A DNA stretch of 64,000 nt, from positions 38,344 through 102,343 of the forward strand of contig WBSG01000010.1 of assembly GCA_008923285.1 (NCBI GenBank), read 5' to 3'. A program made the translations under genes and the position numbers. This DNA is from Betaproteobacteria bacterium SCN2. GTDB lineage: Bacteria > Pseudomonadota > Gammaproteobacteria > Burkholderiales > Thiobacillaceae. The notes under the pieces were generated by a model. That model was given only the letters and a program-made list of their open reading frames with translations, made no database searches and was not told where the DNA came from. Position 1 is the first letter of the stretch; every line of letters starts with the position of its first letter. Shown piece by piece: positions 54,751 through 63,999 of the stretch.

Positions 54751-56685
54751 TCAGGTTTTCAAATGGTGTTGCTTGCGCAAAACGAGGGGCTGGAAGGCGC
54801 GTCCGCTGCCGCTGTAGAAGCGCGAAAAGCCTTCGTAGTATTCCAGGCGCAGCACCTGGATGGCGACGATGGCGCCTTCCAGGCCGAGAATGATGATGTT
54901 GCCGACGACCAGCGTGATCCAGCGCCCCGTGGTGCCCAGGCTGTCGGCGATGGTGAACACCGCCAGCGCCAGCGCCACGTGGTTGATGGAAAAGGCGGCG
55001 ACGCGCATGAAGGACAGGGTATTGGAAAAGAAGCCGATCACCGACTCGAAGGTCTCGATGACAACGGTCAGCAGGCGCTCGGCCAGGCCGCCGCGATTTT
55101 CCAGCCAGTTCCACGCCAGGATGGCGGCAAGCCCCGCGCCTGAAAACATGGCCGCGATCGCGCCGAACTCGCCGACGGTCGCCAGCCCGTATACCCCCGC
55201 CGCCGCACCGAGGTACAGAAACAGTCCGGCCACGCCCCCGGCGTCGAACAGCGCGCGCGAGACCATGCCGGCCGCCAGGCGGTTGTAGATGGTCAGCAGC
55301 TGGGTGACAGTGATGAAGCCCACCCCCCACCACACAGCCGCCAGCAGCATGCGCACCGGGTCGTGCAGCGGCGAGACCCACAACGGTTCGATGACGGTCT
55401 CGAAGCCGAAGATGCTGCCGTAGGCGAAACCGAAGGCGGTAGCAGACAGGCCGGCGCCGACGAACAGCGAGCGGAAGCGCTTGGCCCTGCCGCGCAGGAG
55501 CAATCCGCCGGCGGCGATGACCAGGCCCTGGCCGATATCGCCGAACATCATGCCGAACATGAGCACGAAGGAAATCGCGAACAGCCAGGTAGGGTCGAAT
55601 TCGCCGTAGCGCGGGATGCCGTAGTTGCGCACCAGGTCGGAGAAGGGGCCCAGCCAGTCTGGATAGCGCACGGCCGAGGGCACGCTGTCTAGCTCGGACT
55701 TCAACGGCGGCCTCAACTGCAGGACATAACGGTCGGCCAGCCGTGCATCCAGCGCCTGGCGCATGCGCTCGACTTCGCGCTGCGGTATCCAGCCGGTGAT
55801 GAGGGCAAGGCCGCCGCGCGCGCGCAGGGTTTCGGCGGAAATGCGCGCGTAGGGCTCGGCCAGAGCCATGCCCTTGCGCACCTCGCGCAGTCTTGCGTCG
55901 ACGTTGCCGAGCGTGTCCTGATGGCGCATTTCGCAGCGCTGCAATTGCCGGCGCAATTCCACGGCGGCTTGTTCCAGCGATTGCCTGGCTTCGCCCGGGT
56001 GCGCCAGCAACTCGGGTGCCAGCGTCATCTCCTGCCAGCCAGCCGCATCCAGCGCGCCGCGTATCGCAGCGTCCTTGCCGACCGGGCCGATCGCCACGGC
56101 ATAGGCCCTGCCCTCCTCGACATCGAAGACTTCGAGCATGAAGCCGGACAATTCCAGCGCCTCGGTCAGCCGTGCGATATTCGCTTCCGGCACCGTACCG
56201 ACGCGGGTTTGCAGGAAGCGCTTGGGACGTGCGAGCCAGGCGAGATCGACATCGAGCGCGCGAAAATGCTCGAGCGACTTGAGCAGGCCGGCATTGTGCT
56301 CCATCGCCTCGGCGAGGCGGCGCTTGTCTTCCTCGCAACGCGAGGCCACGGCCCACAATTCGCCCAGCCAGTCGTCCCATGCCTGCAATTCATCGAGCGT
56401 GGGCGCATCCGGCAGGACAGGCGGCGCAACGGACTCCTCGTACCCGGCCTCCAGGTCCGCCGGCGGCATCGGCCCGAAGTGCTCCAGAATCTTGTTCAGC
56501 CGCGCGTTCGCCTCGGCGAAGACTTCGGCATAGCGGTCGCCCGGGGTGTCCGGCAGGTCGCGCTCCCAGGCCAGGCTCTTCTCCGGGGTGAAGATACCGT
56601 AGGTCGCCAGCAGCAGCGAGGCTTGCGGCGCATCCGCGTTCAGCACCCAGAGCGAGACATGCTGCATGCTGAGCGGTTTGAACAT
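54751..56685 (-). CDS. atpI: V/A-type ATPase membrane subunit I (a subunit)
   Basis: A 644-residue protein. Its N-terminal half is soluble and coiled-coil-like (forming part of the stator); its C-terminal half has seven or eight helices and the channel. FVLMFGMMFGDIGQGLVIAAGGLLL and LSFMRVAAFSINHVALA are strong signatures; the Arg in SFMRVAA is the conserved half-channel arginine. The soluble part is shorter and less conserved, as often in bacterial versions. It begins two bases after the C-subunit stop. Confidence 0.94.
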   Translation of the reverse strand: MFKPLSMQHVSLWVLNADAPQASLLLATYGIFTPEKSLAWERDLPDTPGDRYAEVFAEANARLNKILEHFGPMPPADLEAGYEESVAPPVLPDAPTLDELQAWDDWLGELWAVASRCEEDKRRLAEAMEHNAGLLKSLEHFRALDVDLAWLARPKRFLQTRVGTVPEANIARLTEALELSGFMLEVFDVEEGRAYAVAIGPVGKDAAIRGALDAAGWQEMTLAPELLAHPGEARQSLEQAAVELRRQLQRCEMRHQDTLGNVDARLREVRKGMALAEPYARISAETLRARGGLALITGWIPQREVERMRQALDARLADRYVLQLRPPLKSELDSVPSAVRYPDWLGPFSDLVRNYGIPRYGEFDPTWLFAISFVLMFGMMFGDIGQGLVIAAGGLLLRGRAKRFRSLFVGAGLSATAFGFAYGSIFGFETVIEPLWVSPLHDPVRMLLAAVWWGVGFITVTQLLTIYNRLAAGMVSRALFDAGGVAGLFLYLGAAAGVYGLATVGEFGAIAAMFSGAGLAAILAWNWLENRGGLAERLLTVVIETFESVIGFFSNTLSFMRVAAFSINHVALALAVFTIADSLGTTGRWITLVVGNIIILGLEGAIVAIQVLRLEYYEGFSRFYSGSGRAFQPLVLRKQHHLKT

Positions 56686-56687
56686 GA

Positions 56688-57728
56688 CTATGCCGCCTCC
56701 GCTTCGGCGCCGTTTCGCACCTCGGCCAGTCCCATCGCCTGGCGGATGGTCTGCGTGTCGAGTCCGAGGACCTGCCCCTTGAGCGCCGCGCGCACCTGCT
56801 TGAGGTCGCGCTCGCGCAGGATGAGGTAGGCAAAGGCGCGGGCGAAGCCCGGCGCGTTCGAGCGCAGGACGACATGCGCAGCGCGCGCGGCCTTGCCGTC
56901 CATGACGGTAAACACCCGGTAAACGCTGTCCGCCTCGGCCAGCCAGCCGCGATAGGGTTGCGGAAGCGCCGCCACCACTTCCTCGAAACGGTTGAGCACC
57001 GACAATTCCTTGAGCAAGGTCGAAGAAAGCCGGTAATGGCTGGGAACCAGCAGGTAGTACACCTGCGATGGCGGCAGCTTGTAAAGCAGCCGATAACGCA
57101 ACAGCCAGACCAGGTTGACGCGGTCGATCAGCATTTCCATCAGGCTGTGGAACGGCTTGCCGAACGCGGCCTCATGCTGGCGCGCGAGTTCGACCAGACC
57201 GTGATAGAAACGGCGGTCGAGTGCGGCATCGAGCTCGAACAGCTGCGGCTGCGCCTCGAAGGCGCGCCGCGCAAAGCGCACGATGTCGGCGTAATGCGTG
57301 GTTTCCAGACGGCGCAGCAGTTCGCCGACATCTTCGGTCTGCAAGAGATCTTCCACCGGCAGCGAGGCCAGGAAACCGAGGTCGATCAGTTCCTTGCGCA
57401 CGGCAGCGATGGGCGTATGCGAGACTTTTGCGCGGAGAATGGCCTTGAGGTTGGAAAGCTCGAAACGCAGCGTCCAGTACTCCAGGAACCTGCGCGCTTC
57501 GCCTGCGGCGCGCATCAGGATGAGGATGTCGTCAAGCTGGCTGCGGATGATGGATTGTTCCAGGTAGCGCCCCGCTTCGAGGTCAGCCAGGGTCTGCGAG
57601 AGGCCGGCGCGCACCAGCACGGCAGCCCGTTCTTCCGCACTGCCTTCGGCCAGGACGGGAAGCTCGGCCTCGCGCAGCAGGCGCGCGGCCATCAGGCTGA
57701 CACGGGCATCAAGATAACGGTTGAGCAT
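56688..57728 (-). CDS. atpC: V/A-type ATPase subunit C (d-type)
   Basis: A 346-residue helical subunit that bridges the central stalk and the membrane ring. Family features include a repeat of three helical domains and the terminal ARAFAYLILRERDLKQVRAALKGQVLGL, typical of the V-type C/Thermus d subunit (AC39-like). The ATG at 57728 was chosen; the frame's earlier codons fall into the gap after subunit H. Confidence 0.9.
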   Translation of the reverse strand: MLNRYLDARVSLMAARLLREAELPVLAEGSAEERAAVLVRAGLSQTLADLEAGRYLEQSIIRSQLDDILILMRAAGEARRFLEYWTLRFELSNLKAILRAKVSHTPIAAVRKELIDLGFLASLPVEDLLQTEDVGELLRRLETTHYADIVRFARRAFEAQPQLFELDAALDRRFYHGLVELARQHEAAFGKPFHSLMEMLIDRVNLVWLLRYRLLYKLPPSQVYYLLVPSHYRLSSTLLKELSVLNRFEEVVAALPQPYRGWLAEADSVYRVFTVMDGKAARAAHVVLRSNAPGFARAFAYLILRERDLKQVRAALKGQVLGLDTQTIRQAMGLAEVRNGAEAEAA

Positions 57729-57771
57729 GGTTGGCTTGGCTGCGCGCATCAGCACCCGCGTGCGGCAGGGC

Positions 57772-58086
57772 TCAGCGCCGGCCGAGGATCAATGCCAGCG
57801 CGTCCTCGACTGCGGATTTCTCGTTGCCTGCCGCAAGCGCCCGCAGCGAGCGCATCCGCGCGGCGGACTCCGCTTCGAGCTCGGCGATGCGCCGCTGCGC
57901 GCCCTCCTCGGCGGTGGTCAGGAAAGGCCTGCGCCGCGCTTCGGCCTGCTTCTCGAATTCGATCTCGGCGCGGCGCGCCTCGTCGAGCGCCTCCTGGATG
58001 ATCTTGCGGCGCGCTTCGTCGGCCGCCTCGACCTTGTCTTCGGCGTCCTTTTCGGCTGCCAGCAGGCGCTTGAGTATGTCTTCCAT
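57772..58086 (-). CDS. V/A-type ATPase subunit H/G (stator coiled coil)
   Basis: A 104-residue, almost entirely helical protein (KRLLAAEKDAEDKVEAADEARRKIIQEALDEARRAEIEFE) that would pair with subunit E in the peripheral stalk. The family is short and weakly conserved, so the call rests on length, coiled-coil pattern and place as first ATPase gene. Its ATG shares one base with the hupE stop (TGATG), linking the ATPase operon to the hydrogenase operon. Confidence 0.85.
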   Translation of the reverse strand: MEDILKRLLAAEKDAEDKVEAADEARRKIIQEALDEARRAEIEFEKQAEARRRPFLTTAEEGAQRRIAELEAESAARMRSLRALAAGNEKSAVEDALALILGRR

Positions 58087-58664
58087 CAGCCGGCGAAGTT
58101 CGCCAGCATGCCGAGGCCGGCCAGCGAAATGGCGGCGCCGGCCATGCCCAGGTAGAGCTGGCGCAATTTGCAGCCGGCGAGCACGCCAGCGCCATGCAGC
58201 AATATGGTGGCCGCCAGCATGCCAAAGCCATAACCCCAGGGCGAGGCGGCGAGCGGCATTTCCTGGCCGTGGGCGACGCCGTGGAACAGCGCGAAGCCCC
58301 CGGTCAACATGACGGCGAGCGGCAGCAGCATGTGGCGGCGCAAGACTACCAATGCGCCCAGGGCCAGCACCGACAGCGCAATGCCGGCTTCCATGCCGGC
58401 GAAGGCCACGCCGCTCATGCCCAGCATCGCGCCGACCGCCATGGCGCTGACGAAGCTCAGCGGCAAGACCCACAACGCGCGTCCGCCCTGCTGCGCCGCC
58501 CACAGGCCCACCGCCACCATGGCGAGCAGATGGTCGAGTCCGCTGAAGGGGTGCAGCATGCCGGCGATCAGCCCGGCGTCATGGGTATGCACGCCCTGGC
58601 CGTGCGCCCAGGCGGCGGGCGCGGCGACTGCAATCGTCAACAGTGCGAGTTTTTTGATATCCAT
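58086..58664 (-). CDS. hupE: HupE/UreJ-type metal permease
   Basis: A 192-residue membrane protein with a signal-like N-terminus (cleavage near AWA) and about six helices. It carries the HupE/UreJ motif HPFSGLDHLLAM near residue 38 and a histidine-rich start (HGQGVHTHDAG). HupE proteins import nickel for hydrogenase assembly. It lies between the hydrogenase large subunit (54 bases upstream) and the V/A-ATPase genes, with one base shared with the latter. A GGGAAG site precedes the ATG. Confidence 0.9.
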   Translation of the reverse strand: MDIKKLALLTIAVAAPAAWAHGQGVHTHDAGLIAGMLHPFSGLDHLLAMVAVGLWAAQQGGRALWVLPLSFVSAMAVGAMLGMSGVAFAGMEAGIALSVLALGALVVLRRHMLLPLAVMLTGGFALFHGVAHGQEMPLAASPWGYGFGMLAATILLHGAGVLAGCKLRQLYLGMAGAAISLAGLGMLANFAG

Positions 58665-58692
58665 ATTCTTCCCTTCTCAATAATTCATATTT

Positions 58693-58709
58693 ACCGCGAA
58701 CTCCGCGGT
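58693..58709. other. Short hairpin between hynL and hupE
   Basis: ACCGCG and CGCGGT pair around AACTC in the 54-base gap. On the minus strand no T-run follows, so it is not a classical terminator for hynL; it could modulate or stabilise the junction transcript. Confidence 0.4.
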
Positions 58710-58718
58710 CAAACGTTT

Positions 58719-60482
58719 TTAGCGCACTTTCACCTTCACCAGCTCTTCCCCATCCGGGTCGGTCACGTGCACCGCACAGGCGAGGCAGGGATCGAAGCTG
58801 TGGATGGTACGCAGGATTTCGATCGGCTGCCTGGGGTCGTGCAGCACATGGTTGTGCTGCAGCGCGGCCTCATAGGCCCCCGGCTGGCCGGCGGCATCGC
58901 GCGGGCCGGCGTTCCAGGTCGAGGGAACCACCGCCTGGTAGTTGGCGATTTTCTCGTCCTCGATGACGATGTAATGCGCGAGGCCGCCGCGCGGCGCTTC
59001 CATGAAGCCGGCGCCCTTGGCGCTCTTGGGCCAGCTCGATGGCTCCCACAGTTTCTCGTTGAAGGTGCGGGTGTCGCCGGCCTTGATGTTGGCCATCAAC
59101 TGGTCGAACCAGCCCTGCATGGCGTCGGCCATGATCTTGGATTCCAGCGTGCGCGCAGCGGTGCGGCCCAGTGTCGAGAACAGCGCCTCTACCGGCACGT
59201 CGAGCTTGTTGAGCGTTAGCCCCACCAGTTCCCTGGTCTGCTCGTGGCCATTGGCATACAGCATGAGCACGCGCGCCAGCGGGCCGACTTCCATGGAATG
59301 TCCCTTCCAGCGCGGCGATTTGAGCCAGGAATACTTCTGGTCGACGTCGAGGTGCTGGTAGGGCGGCTTGGGGCCGGTGTAGTTGAATTCGGTCTCGCCC
59401 TTGTAGGGATGCAGGCCGGTCTCATCGCCCACGCTGTACTTGTACCAGGAGTGGGAAACGAATTCCTGTATCTCGCCGTCGGCGTGCAAGTCCACCGGAT
59501 GGATGGTGGAAAGGTCGCGGTTGAGAATGGCGCCGCGCGGGATGAACATCGAGTCGGTGTCCCACATGGTCTTTTCGGGGAAGTCGCCGTAGGTGAGGAA
59601 ATTGCCCAGCCCCTCGCCCATGCCGCCCCACTCCTTGTAGAAGCCGGCAATGGCCAGGGTGTCGGGCACGTAGACCTGGTCGACGAACTGGCGCATCTGG
59701 GTGATGACGTTCTGCACCGTCTGCAGGCCGACCAGGTTCAGCGCCGTGCCGGCCTGATGGCCGCCGCGGCCCTTGCCGCCGTGCCCCTGTTCGCTGATGG
59801 CGCAGGGCACGCCGCCGACCAGGAACATGGGGTGCGGGTTCTTGCCGCCGAAGATGGCGTGCAGCTTGACCACATCGCGCTGCCAGGCGAGCGCTTCCAG
59901 ATAATGCGCCACCGCCATGAGGTTGGCCTCGGGCGGCAGCTTGTAGGCCGGGTGGCCCCAGTAGGCGTTGGAGAAGATGCCGAGCTGGCCGCCTTCGACG
60001 AAGTTCCTGATCTTCTTCTGCACGTCGGCGAAGTAGCCCGGCGAGGACTTGGGATAGCCGCTGATGCTCTGTGCAAGCTCCGAGGTCGCCTTGGGGTCGG
60101 CCTTGAGCGCCGACACCACGTCGACCCAGTCGAGCGCGTGCAGGTGGTAGAAGTGCATGACGTGGTCGTGCACGTACTGCGCGGCGATCATCAGGTTGCG
60201 GATCAGCTCGGCGTTGCGCGGAATCTCGTACTTCAAGGCATCTTCGACCGCGCGCACGCTGGCGATGCCGTGCACCAGGGTGCACACGCCGCAGATTCTT
60301 TGCGCGAAGGCCCAGGCGTCGCGCGGATCGCGGCCGCGCAGGATGATCTCGATGCCGCGCACCATGGTGCCGGCGGAATAGGCCTGGGTGATCTTGCCGC
60401 TGGGGTCGGTTTCCGCCTCGATGCGCAAATGGCCTTCGATGCGGGTGATGGGGTCGACGACAACGCGTTCAGGAGCGCTCAT
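58719..60482 (-). CDS. hynL: Isp-type [NiFe] hydrogenase large subunit
   Basis: A 587-residue group 1 catalytic subunit. The L1 motif is RICGVCTLVHG (Cys64, Cys67, His71) and the L2 motif DPCLACAVH (Cys566, Cys569, His572). The 15 residues after His572 form the tail removed during maturation; no matching protease gene is in view. Together with hynS it is a periplasmic, membrane-attached H2 enzyme. It is the fourth gene of the order hynS-isp1-isp2-hynL, which is known from the Isp-type (group 1e) hydrogenases of Thiocapsa and relatives. Confidence 0.95.
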   Translation of the reverse strand: MSAPERVVVDPITRIEGHLRIEAETDPSGKITQAYSAGTMVRGIEIILRGRDPRDAWAFAQRICGVCTLVHGIASVRAVEDALKYEIPRNAELIRNLMIAAQYVHDHVMHFYHLHALDWVDVVSALKADPKATSELAQSISGYPKSSPGYFADVQKKIRNFVEGGQLGIFSNAYWGHPAYKLPPEANLMAVAHYLEALAWQRDVVKLHAIFGGKNPHPMFLVGGVPCAISEQGHGGKGRGGHQAGTALNLVGLQTVQNVITQMRQFVDQVYVPDTLAIAGFYKEWGGMGEGLGNFLTYGDFPEKTMWDTDSMFIPRGAILNRDLSTIHPVDLHADGEIQEFVSHSWYKYSVGDETGLHPYKGETEFNYTGPKPPYQHLDVDQKYSWLKSPRWKGHSMEVGPLARVLMLYANGHEQTRELVGLTLNKLDVPVEALFSTLGRTAARTLESKIMADAMQGWFDQLMANIKAGDTRTFNEKLWEPSSWPKSAKGAGFMEAPRGGLAHYIVIEDEKIANYQAVVPSTWNAGPRDAAGQPGAYEAALQHNHVLHDPRQPIEILRTIHSFDPCLACAVHVTDPDGEELVKVKVR

Positions 60483-60494
60483 GTTTTTCTATCC

Positions 60495-61757
60495 TCAGTC
60501 TTCCAGGTGTTCGGCCAGCAGTTCGGTCAGGCCCAATAGTTGCGTGTTCATCTCGAAGTGATCGATGCTCTCTTCCAGCGTGATGCGGCAGTTGGCGCAG
60601 AAGGTCACCATGGTGTTGACGCCGGTTTCCTCGATCTGCGCCTTCTTGCGTTTGAACGCGGTAAAGCGCAGTTCCTCGGCCGCCGGCTCGTGGATGGCGG
60701 AGGCGCCGCCGCCGCCGCCGCAACACCAGTTCATCTTGCCGTGGTCGGTCATGGGGCGGAACTCGACCACCACTTCCTTGAGCAGGGCCTCGGGCGCGTT
60801 CAAGACGCCGCCGCGGCGCACGATCTGACAGGGGTCGTGCAGCGTCACCGGGGTCTTCAGCTTGTCCTTCATTTTCAGCACGCCCTTGGCGCGCAGCTCG
60901 TCGAGCAGTTCGAGCACGTGCACCACCTCGAACTTGAACGGCCGGCCGACGAGGTTGGGGCCTTCCCAGCGGATGGCCATGTAGGCGTGGCCGCACTCGG
61001 GCGACAGCACCTTCTTCACGCCCAGCTTTTCAGCGGCGTTGACGATGCGCGAGACGATCTCGCGCGCGAGGTCGCTGTTGCCGATCTGGATGCCGGCGTT
61101 GGTGGCCTCGAAGGCTTCCGACGACAGGGTCCAGGTGATGCCCGCCTTGTTGAATATCCTGGCCAGCGCGCCGATGTACTCGGGATAGTTGACGATCTCC
61201 ATCGAGGACAGCAGCACCATGTACTCGGCGCCGGCCTGGTCGACGGGGACCTTGTGGCCGCTGTCCGCCTCGACGTGCTTGATGACGTTCTGCACCGCCG
61301 GCCACTTCAGCCCCATGGGCCCGCCCAACTCGACCGTGCGCTTGGTGGCGTTGACGATGCCCTCGGGCGCGTGGCCCGACACCGCCATGCCCTCGCGCAG
61401 CTTGCGGATCATGTAGGTGAGATCATTCCCCACGGGACACACCATGCTGCAGCGCCCGCACATGGTGCAGCTGTCGTAGACCAGTTCGCTCCAGGCTTCC
61501 AGCTCGTCGTCGGTGACGGGCTTGGCGAGGCCGGTCATTTTCGCCAGGCGGCCCAGCAGGGTGTATTCCTGCTGGTACACGCGCTTCAGCGGTTCCAGCT
61601 TGTGGATGGGCGTGTACTTGGGGTCGCCGGTCTCGGTGTAGAACAGGCAGGCCTCGGCGCACAGGCCGCAGTGCACGCAGCTGGCGAAGAAGCTGGCGAC
61701 CGGCGCGTCGATCACTTCCTTCAGCGCGTTGATGCCTTTTTGTAATGAAGCGCTCAT
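60495..61757 (-). CDS. isp2: Hydrogenase electron-transfer protein Isp2 (HdrD/DsrK-like)
   Basis: A 420-residue cytoplasmic iron-sulfur protein. Two [4Fe-4S] motifs are at Cys27/30/33/37 (CVHCGLCAEAC) and Cys97/100/103/107 (CTMCGRCSMVCP). The second half has two CCG-type blocks (HDPCQIVRRGG, NWCCGGGGG, and FCANCRITLEE), as in heterodisulfide reductase HdrD and DsrK. In Isp hydrogenases it takes electrons from Isp1. The ATG at 61757 was used; the long upstream frame overlaps isp1. There is a 12-base gap to hynL. Confidence 0.92.
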   Translation of the reverse strand: MSASLQKGINALKEVIDAPVASFFASCVHCGLCAEACLFYTETGDPKYTPIHKLEPLKRVYQQEYTLLGRLAKMTGLAKPVTDDELEAWSELVYDSCTMCGRCSMVCPVGNDLTYMIRKLREGMAVSGHAPEGIVNATKRTVELGGPMGLKWPAVQNVIKHVEADSGHKVPVDQAGAEYMVLLSSMEIVNYPEYIGALARIFNKAGITWTLSSEAFEATNAGIQIGNSDLAREIVSRIVNAAEKLGVKKVLSPECGHAYMAIRWEGPNLVGRPFKFEVVHVLELLDELRAKGVLKMKDKLKTPVTLHDPCQIVRRGGVLNAPEALLKEVVVEFRPMTDHGKMNWCCGGGGGASAIHEPAAEELRFTAFKRKKAQIEETGVNTMVTFCANCRITLEESIDHFEMNTQLLGLTELLAEHLED

Positions 61758-61771
61758 ATTCTTCTCCCCCC

Positions 61772-62431
61772 TTAGACTGGCACGCCGCGCTTGCCGCTGA
61801 TGTCGCCGTTGTACCAGCGTGAGGCGAACAGCGTGAAGACGTGGATCAGCTTGGTGAACGGCAGCGCGACCAGCAGCAGTTCGACGCTGAGGATGTGCAG
61901 CGCCAGCATGGTCGTGTACGGCAGCAGCAGGTGCTTGACGGCGAGAAAGCCGGTCAAGAGCGGCAGGAAGGTCAGCATCCAGGCAGCATAGTCGCCGACG
62001 GTGGAGAGATAGCGCTTGACCGGATTGTTGATGCGGTCGAACAGCACCAGCAGCATGGTCGCCAGCGTCACCACCGTCACCGCGTCGATCACCTGCGAGG
62101 GCAGACCCGGCCAGGACAGGCCGAGCAGGCTGTCCACCAGCTTGATGTGCGGCGCGAACAGGAACACCACGATGAACAGTCCGATGTGAAAGATGTAGCC
62201 GCCGATGTAGCTGATCGGCGAGCGCTTGAGCATGCCGTGCGGCGGCATGGAGCGGCGCACGACGGTATGCCAGCCGGAGGCGCCGGGGGCATTGCGCGCC
62301 GGCGCCAGGTCTTTCTTGCGCCCCAGCGTGTAGATTTCGACCAGGCGCCACAGCATGCCCAGGATGAACAGGCCGATGGCGATGTTGAGGCCCGGGCCGC
62401 GCGCCCAGGTCAGGAGTTCCATCTCGTTCAT
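61772..62431 (-). CDS. isp1: Hydrogenase membrane cytochrome b Isp1
   Basis: A 219-residue integral membrane protein with about five helices and the DsrM/NarI-type histidines (His82, His95, His167, His179, His197 are candidates for heme b ligands). It links the periplasmic hydrogenase to the quinone pool and to Isp2. The start ATG is one base after the hynS stop region. A motif FHIGLFIVVFLFAPHIKL and LALHILSVELLLVALPFTKLIH mark the heme helices. Confidence 0.9.
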   Translation of the reverse strand: MNEMELLTWARGPGLNIAIGLFILGMLWRLVEIYTLGRKKDLAPARNAPGASGWHTVVRRSMPPHGMLKRSPISYIGGYIFHIGLFIVVFLFAPHIKLVDSLLGLSWPGLPSQVIDAVTVVTLATMLLVLFDRINNPVKRYLSTVGDYAAWMLTFLPLLTGFLAVKHLLLPYTTMLALHILSVELLLVALPFTKLIHVFTLFASRWYNGDISGKRGVPV

Positions 62432-62432
62432 C

Positions 62433-63518
62433 CTATTTCTCCAGGTCCGTGAGCTGAGTCTTCTCGTGTGCAGCCTTGGCGGCATTCTTGGACGCACGGT
62501 TGGCAACCGACACCGCCGCGCCCGCCGCCACGCCGATGGCAGCCGCCGCGCCGACGTACTTGAGCGGGTTGGCCGGGGTGGAGAGCGCCTTGTAAAAGCC
62601 GCCGGCATCCCAGAAATCCGGCTCCGAGCAGCCGATGCAGCCGTGGCCGGACTCGATCGGGAAGGAGGTCGAGTCGTTCCACTTGGTGGTGGCGCAGGCG
62701 TTGTAGGTCACCGGCCCCTTGCAGCCCAGTTCGAACAGGCACCAGCCCTTGCGCGCGCCTTCATCGTCGAAGGTCTTGGCGAACTTGCCCTGGTCGTAGA
62801 ACGGGCGGCGGTAGCAGCGGTCGTGGATGGTCTCGCCGTAGAAGGCCTTGGGCCGGCCGAGGCCGTCGAGCTCCGGCAGCGTGCCGAAGGTGAGGTAATG
62901 CGCCAGCACGCCGGTGATGACCACGGGGATGGGCGGACAGCCGGAAATGTTGACGATGGGCTTGTCCTTGATGATGTCGGACACCGCCACCGCCCCGGTG
63001 GGGTTGGGGTTGGCCTTGGGGATGCCGCCGAAGGCCGCACACGAGCCGAGCGCGACGATGGCGGCCGCGCCCTTGGCGGCTTCCTTCAACAGGTCGAGGT
63101 TGCTGCGCCCGGCGATGCAGGAATAGGCGCCGTCCAGGCCCGTCGCCACCGAACCGTCGACGATCAGCACGTATTTGCCGAAGTTGTCCTTCATCGCGTT
63201 GTGCAAGGCTTCCTCGGCCTGATGGCCGGCGGCGGCCATCAATGTCTCCTGGTAATCCAGCGAGATCATGTCGAAGATCATGCCCTCAACGCTGGGCGTG
63301 TGCGAGCGGGTGATGGATTCGGTGCAGCCGGTGCATTCCTGGAACGGCAGCCAGATCACCGAGGGGCGCTTGGCCTTGCCCAGGGCTTCGGCCATGGCGG
63401 CGGCTGCGCTCGGCGGCAACGCCATCAGCGAGGCCAGCGAGGCGCAGTACTTGAGAAAGGTGCGGCGGGACATGCCCTCTCGCTCCATGTGGTCCAACAG
63501 GGTTTCTTCCTTGTCCAT
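62433..63518 (-). CDS. hynS: Isp-type [NiFe] hydrogenase small subunit
   Basis: A 361-residue small subunit with a Tat signal (SRRTFLK at 17-23), proximal cluster Cys62 and Cys65 (CTGCTES), further ligands in GSCAAFGG and GCPPIP, distal ligands in HDRCYRR and CLFELGCKGP, and medial ligands in CATTKWNDS and GCIGCSEPDFW. A C-terminal membrane helix (about 325-343) anchors it. The proximal motif has Gly where oxygen-tolerant enzymes carry extra Cys (CTCCSE), so ordinary oxygen sensitivity is expected. Confidence 0.95.
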   Translation of the reverse strand: MDKEETLLDHMEREGMSRRTFLKYCASLASLMALPPSAAAAMAEALGKAKRPSVIWLPFQECTGCTESITRSHTPSVEGMIFDMISLDYQETLMAAAGHQAEEALHNAMKDNFGKYVLIVDGSVATGLDGAYSCIAGRSNLDLLKEAAKGAAAIVALGSCAAFGGIPKANPNPTGAVAVSDIIKDKPIVNISGCPPIPVVITGVLAHYLTFGTLPELDGLGRPKAFYGETIHDRCYRRPFYDQGKFAKTFDDEGARKGWCLFELGCKGPVTYNACATTKWNDSTSFPIESGHGCIGCSEPDFWDAGGFYKALSTPANPLKYVGAAAAIGVAAGAAVSVANRASKNAAKAAHEKTQLTDLEK

Positions 63519-63534
63519 ATTTTCGCGCCTCCCT

Positions 63535-63999
63535 CTAGGAATCCTGTTTCAAACTGGCTTGCAGGCGTTTGTGCGCCTGTTCTATGTCCGCAGTGGCCGG
63601 CCTGACGATGGCCGGTACGTAGGCAACCTCGATAAATTCCGCCACCACGCGTTCCTCGGCGTCGCGGTGCACGACCTTCCACACGCCGGCACAGGCGGTT
63701 TCATAAAGATCCGAGCGCCCGCCGGCCTCGATACCGATTTCCACTTCGCCGCGGCCGAGCCTTTCGTCCAGCCAGTCGCGGTCTGCCGGCGACAGCGGCA
63801 GGCTGCGCAGGTCGATGCTGCCCTCCTCGCCCGTTGCCAGCAGCCGGCCCAGCAGGTCGGTGACTTCGCTCAGCACAGCCTCGGCCTGCCCGGTGAGCAT
63901 CTCGTCGGGCGACAACACGTGAATCGGGATTTCGTTAAGGACACACTGATTTATTCGCCAGCCATGTATCGAAGTGATGCCGGATTTGCGAGAATCCAT
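63535..63999 (-). CDS. hupH: HupH/HyaF-like hydrogenase assembly protein
   Basis: A 154-residue frame that runs to the window edge and may start upstream of it. It matches one HupH_C/HyaF domain: LSEVTDLLGRLLATGEEGSIDLRSLPLSP, RDWLDERLGRGEVEIGI and TACAGVWKVVHRDAEERVVAEFIEVAYVPAIV. HyaF of E. coli has two such domains, this one only one. Such proteins help insert clusters into the small subunit. It lies 17 bases before hynS. Confidence 0.82.
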   Translation of the reverse strand: MDSRKSGITSIHGWRINQCVLNEIPIHVLSPDEMLTGQAEAVLSEVTDLLGRLLATGEEGSIDLRSLPLSPADRDWLDERLGRGEVEIGIEAGGRSDLYETACAGVWKVVHRDAEERVVAEFIEVAYVPAIVRPATADIEQAHKRLQASLKQDS

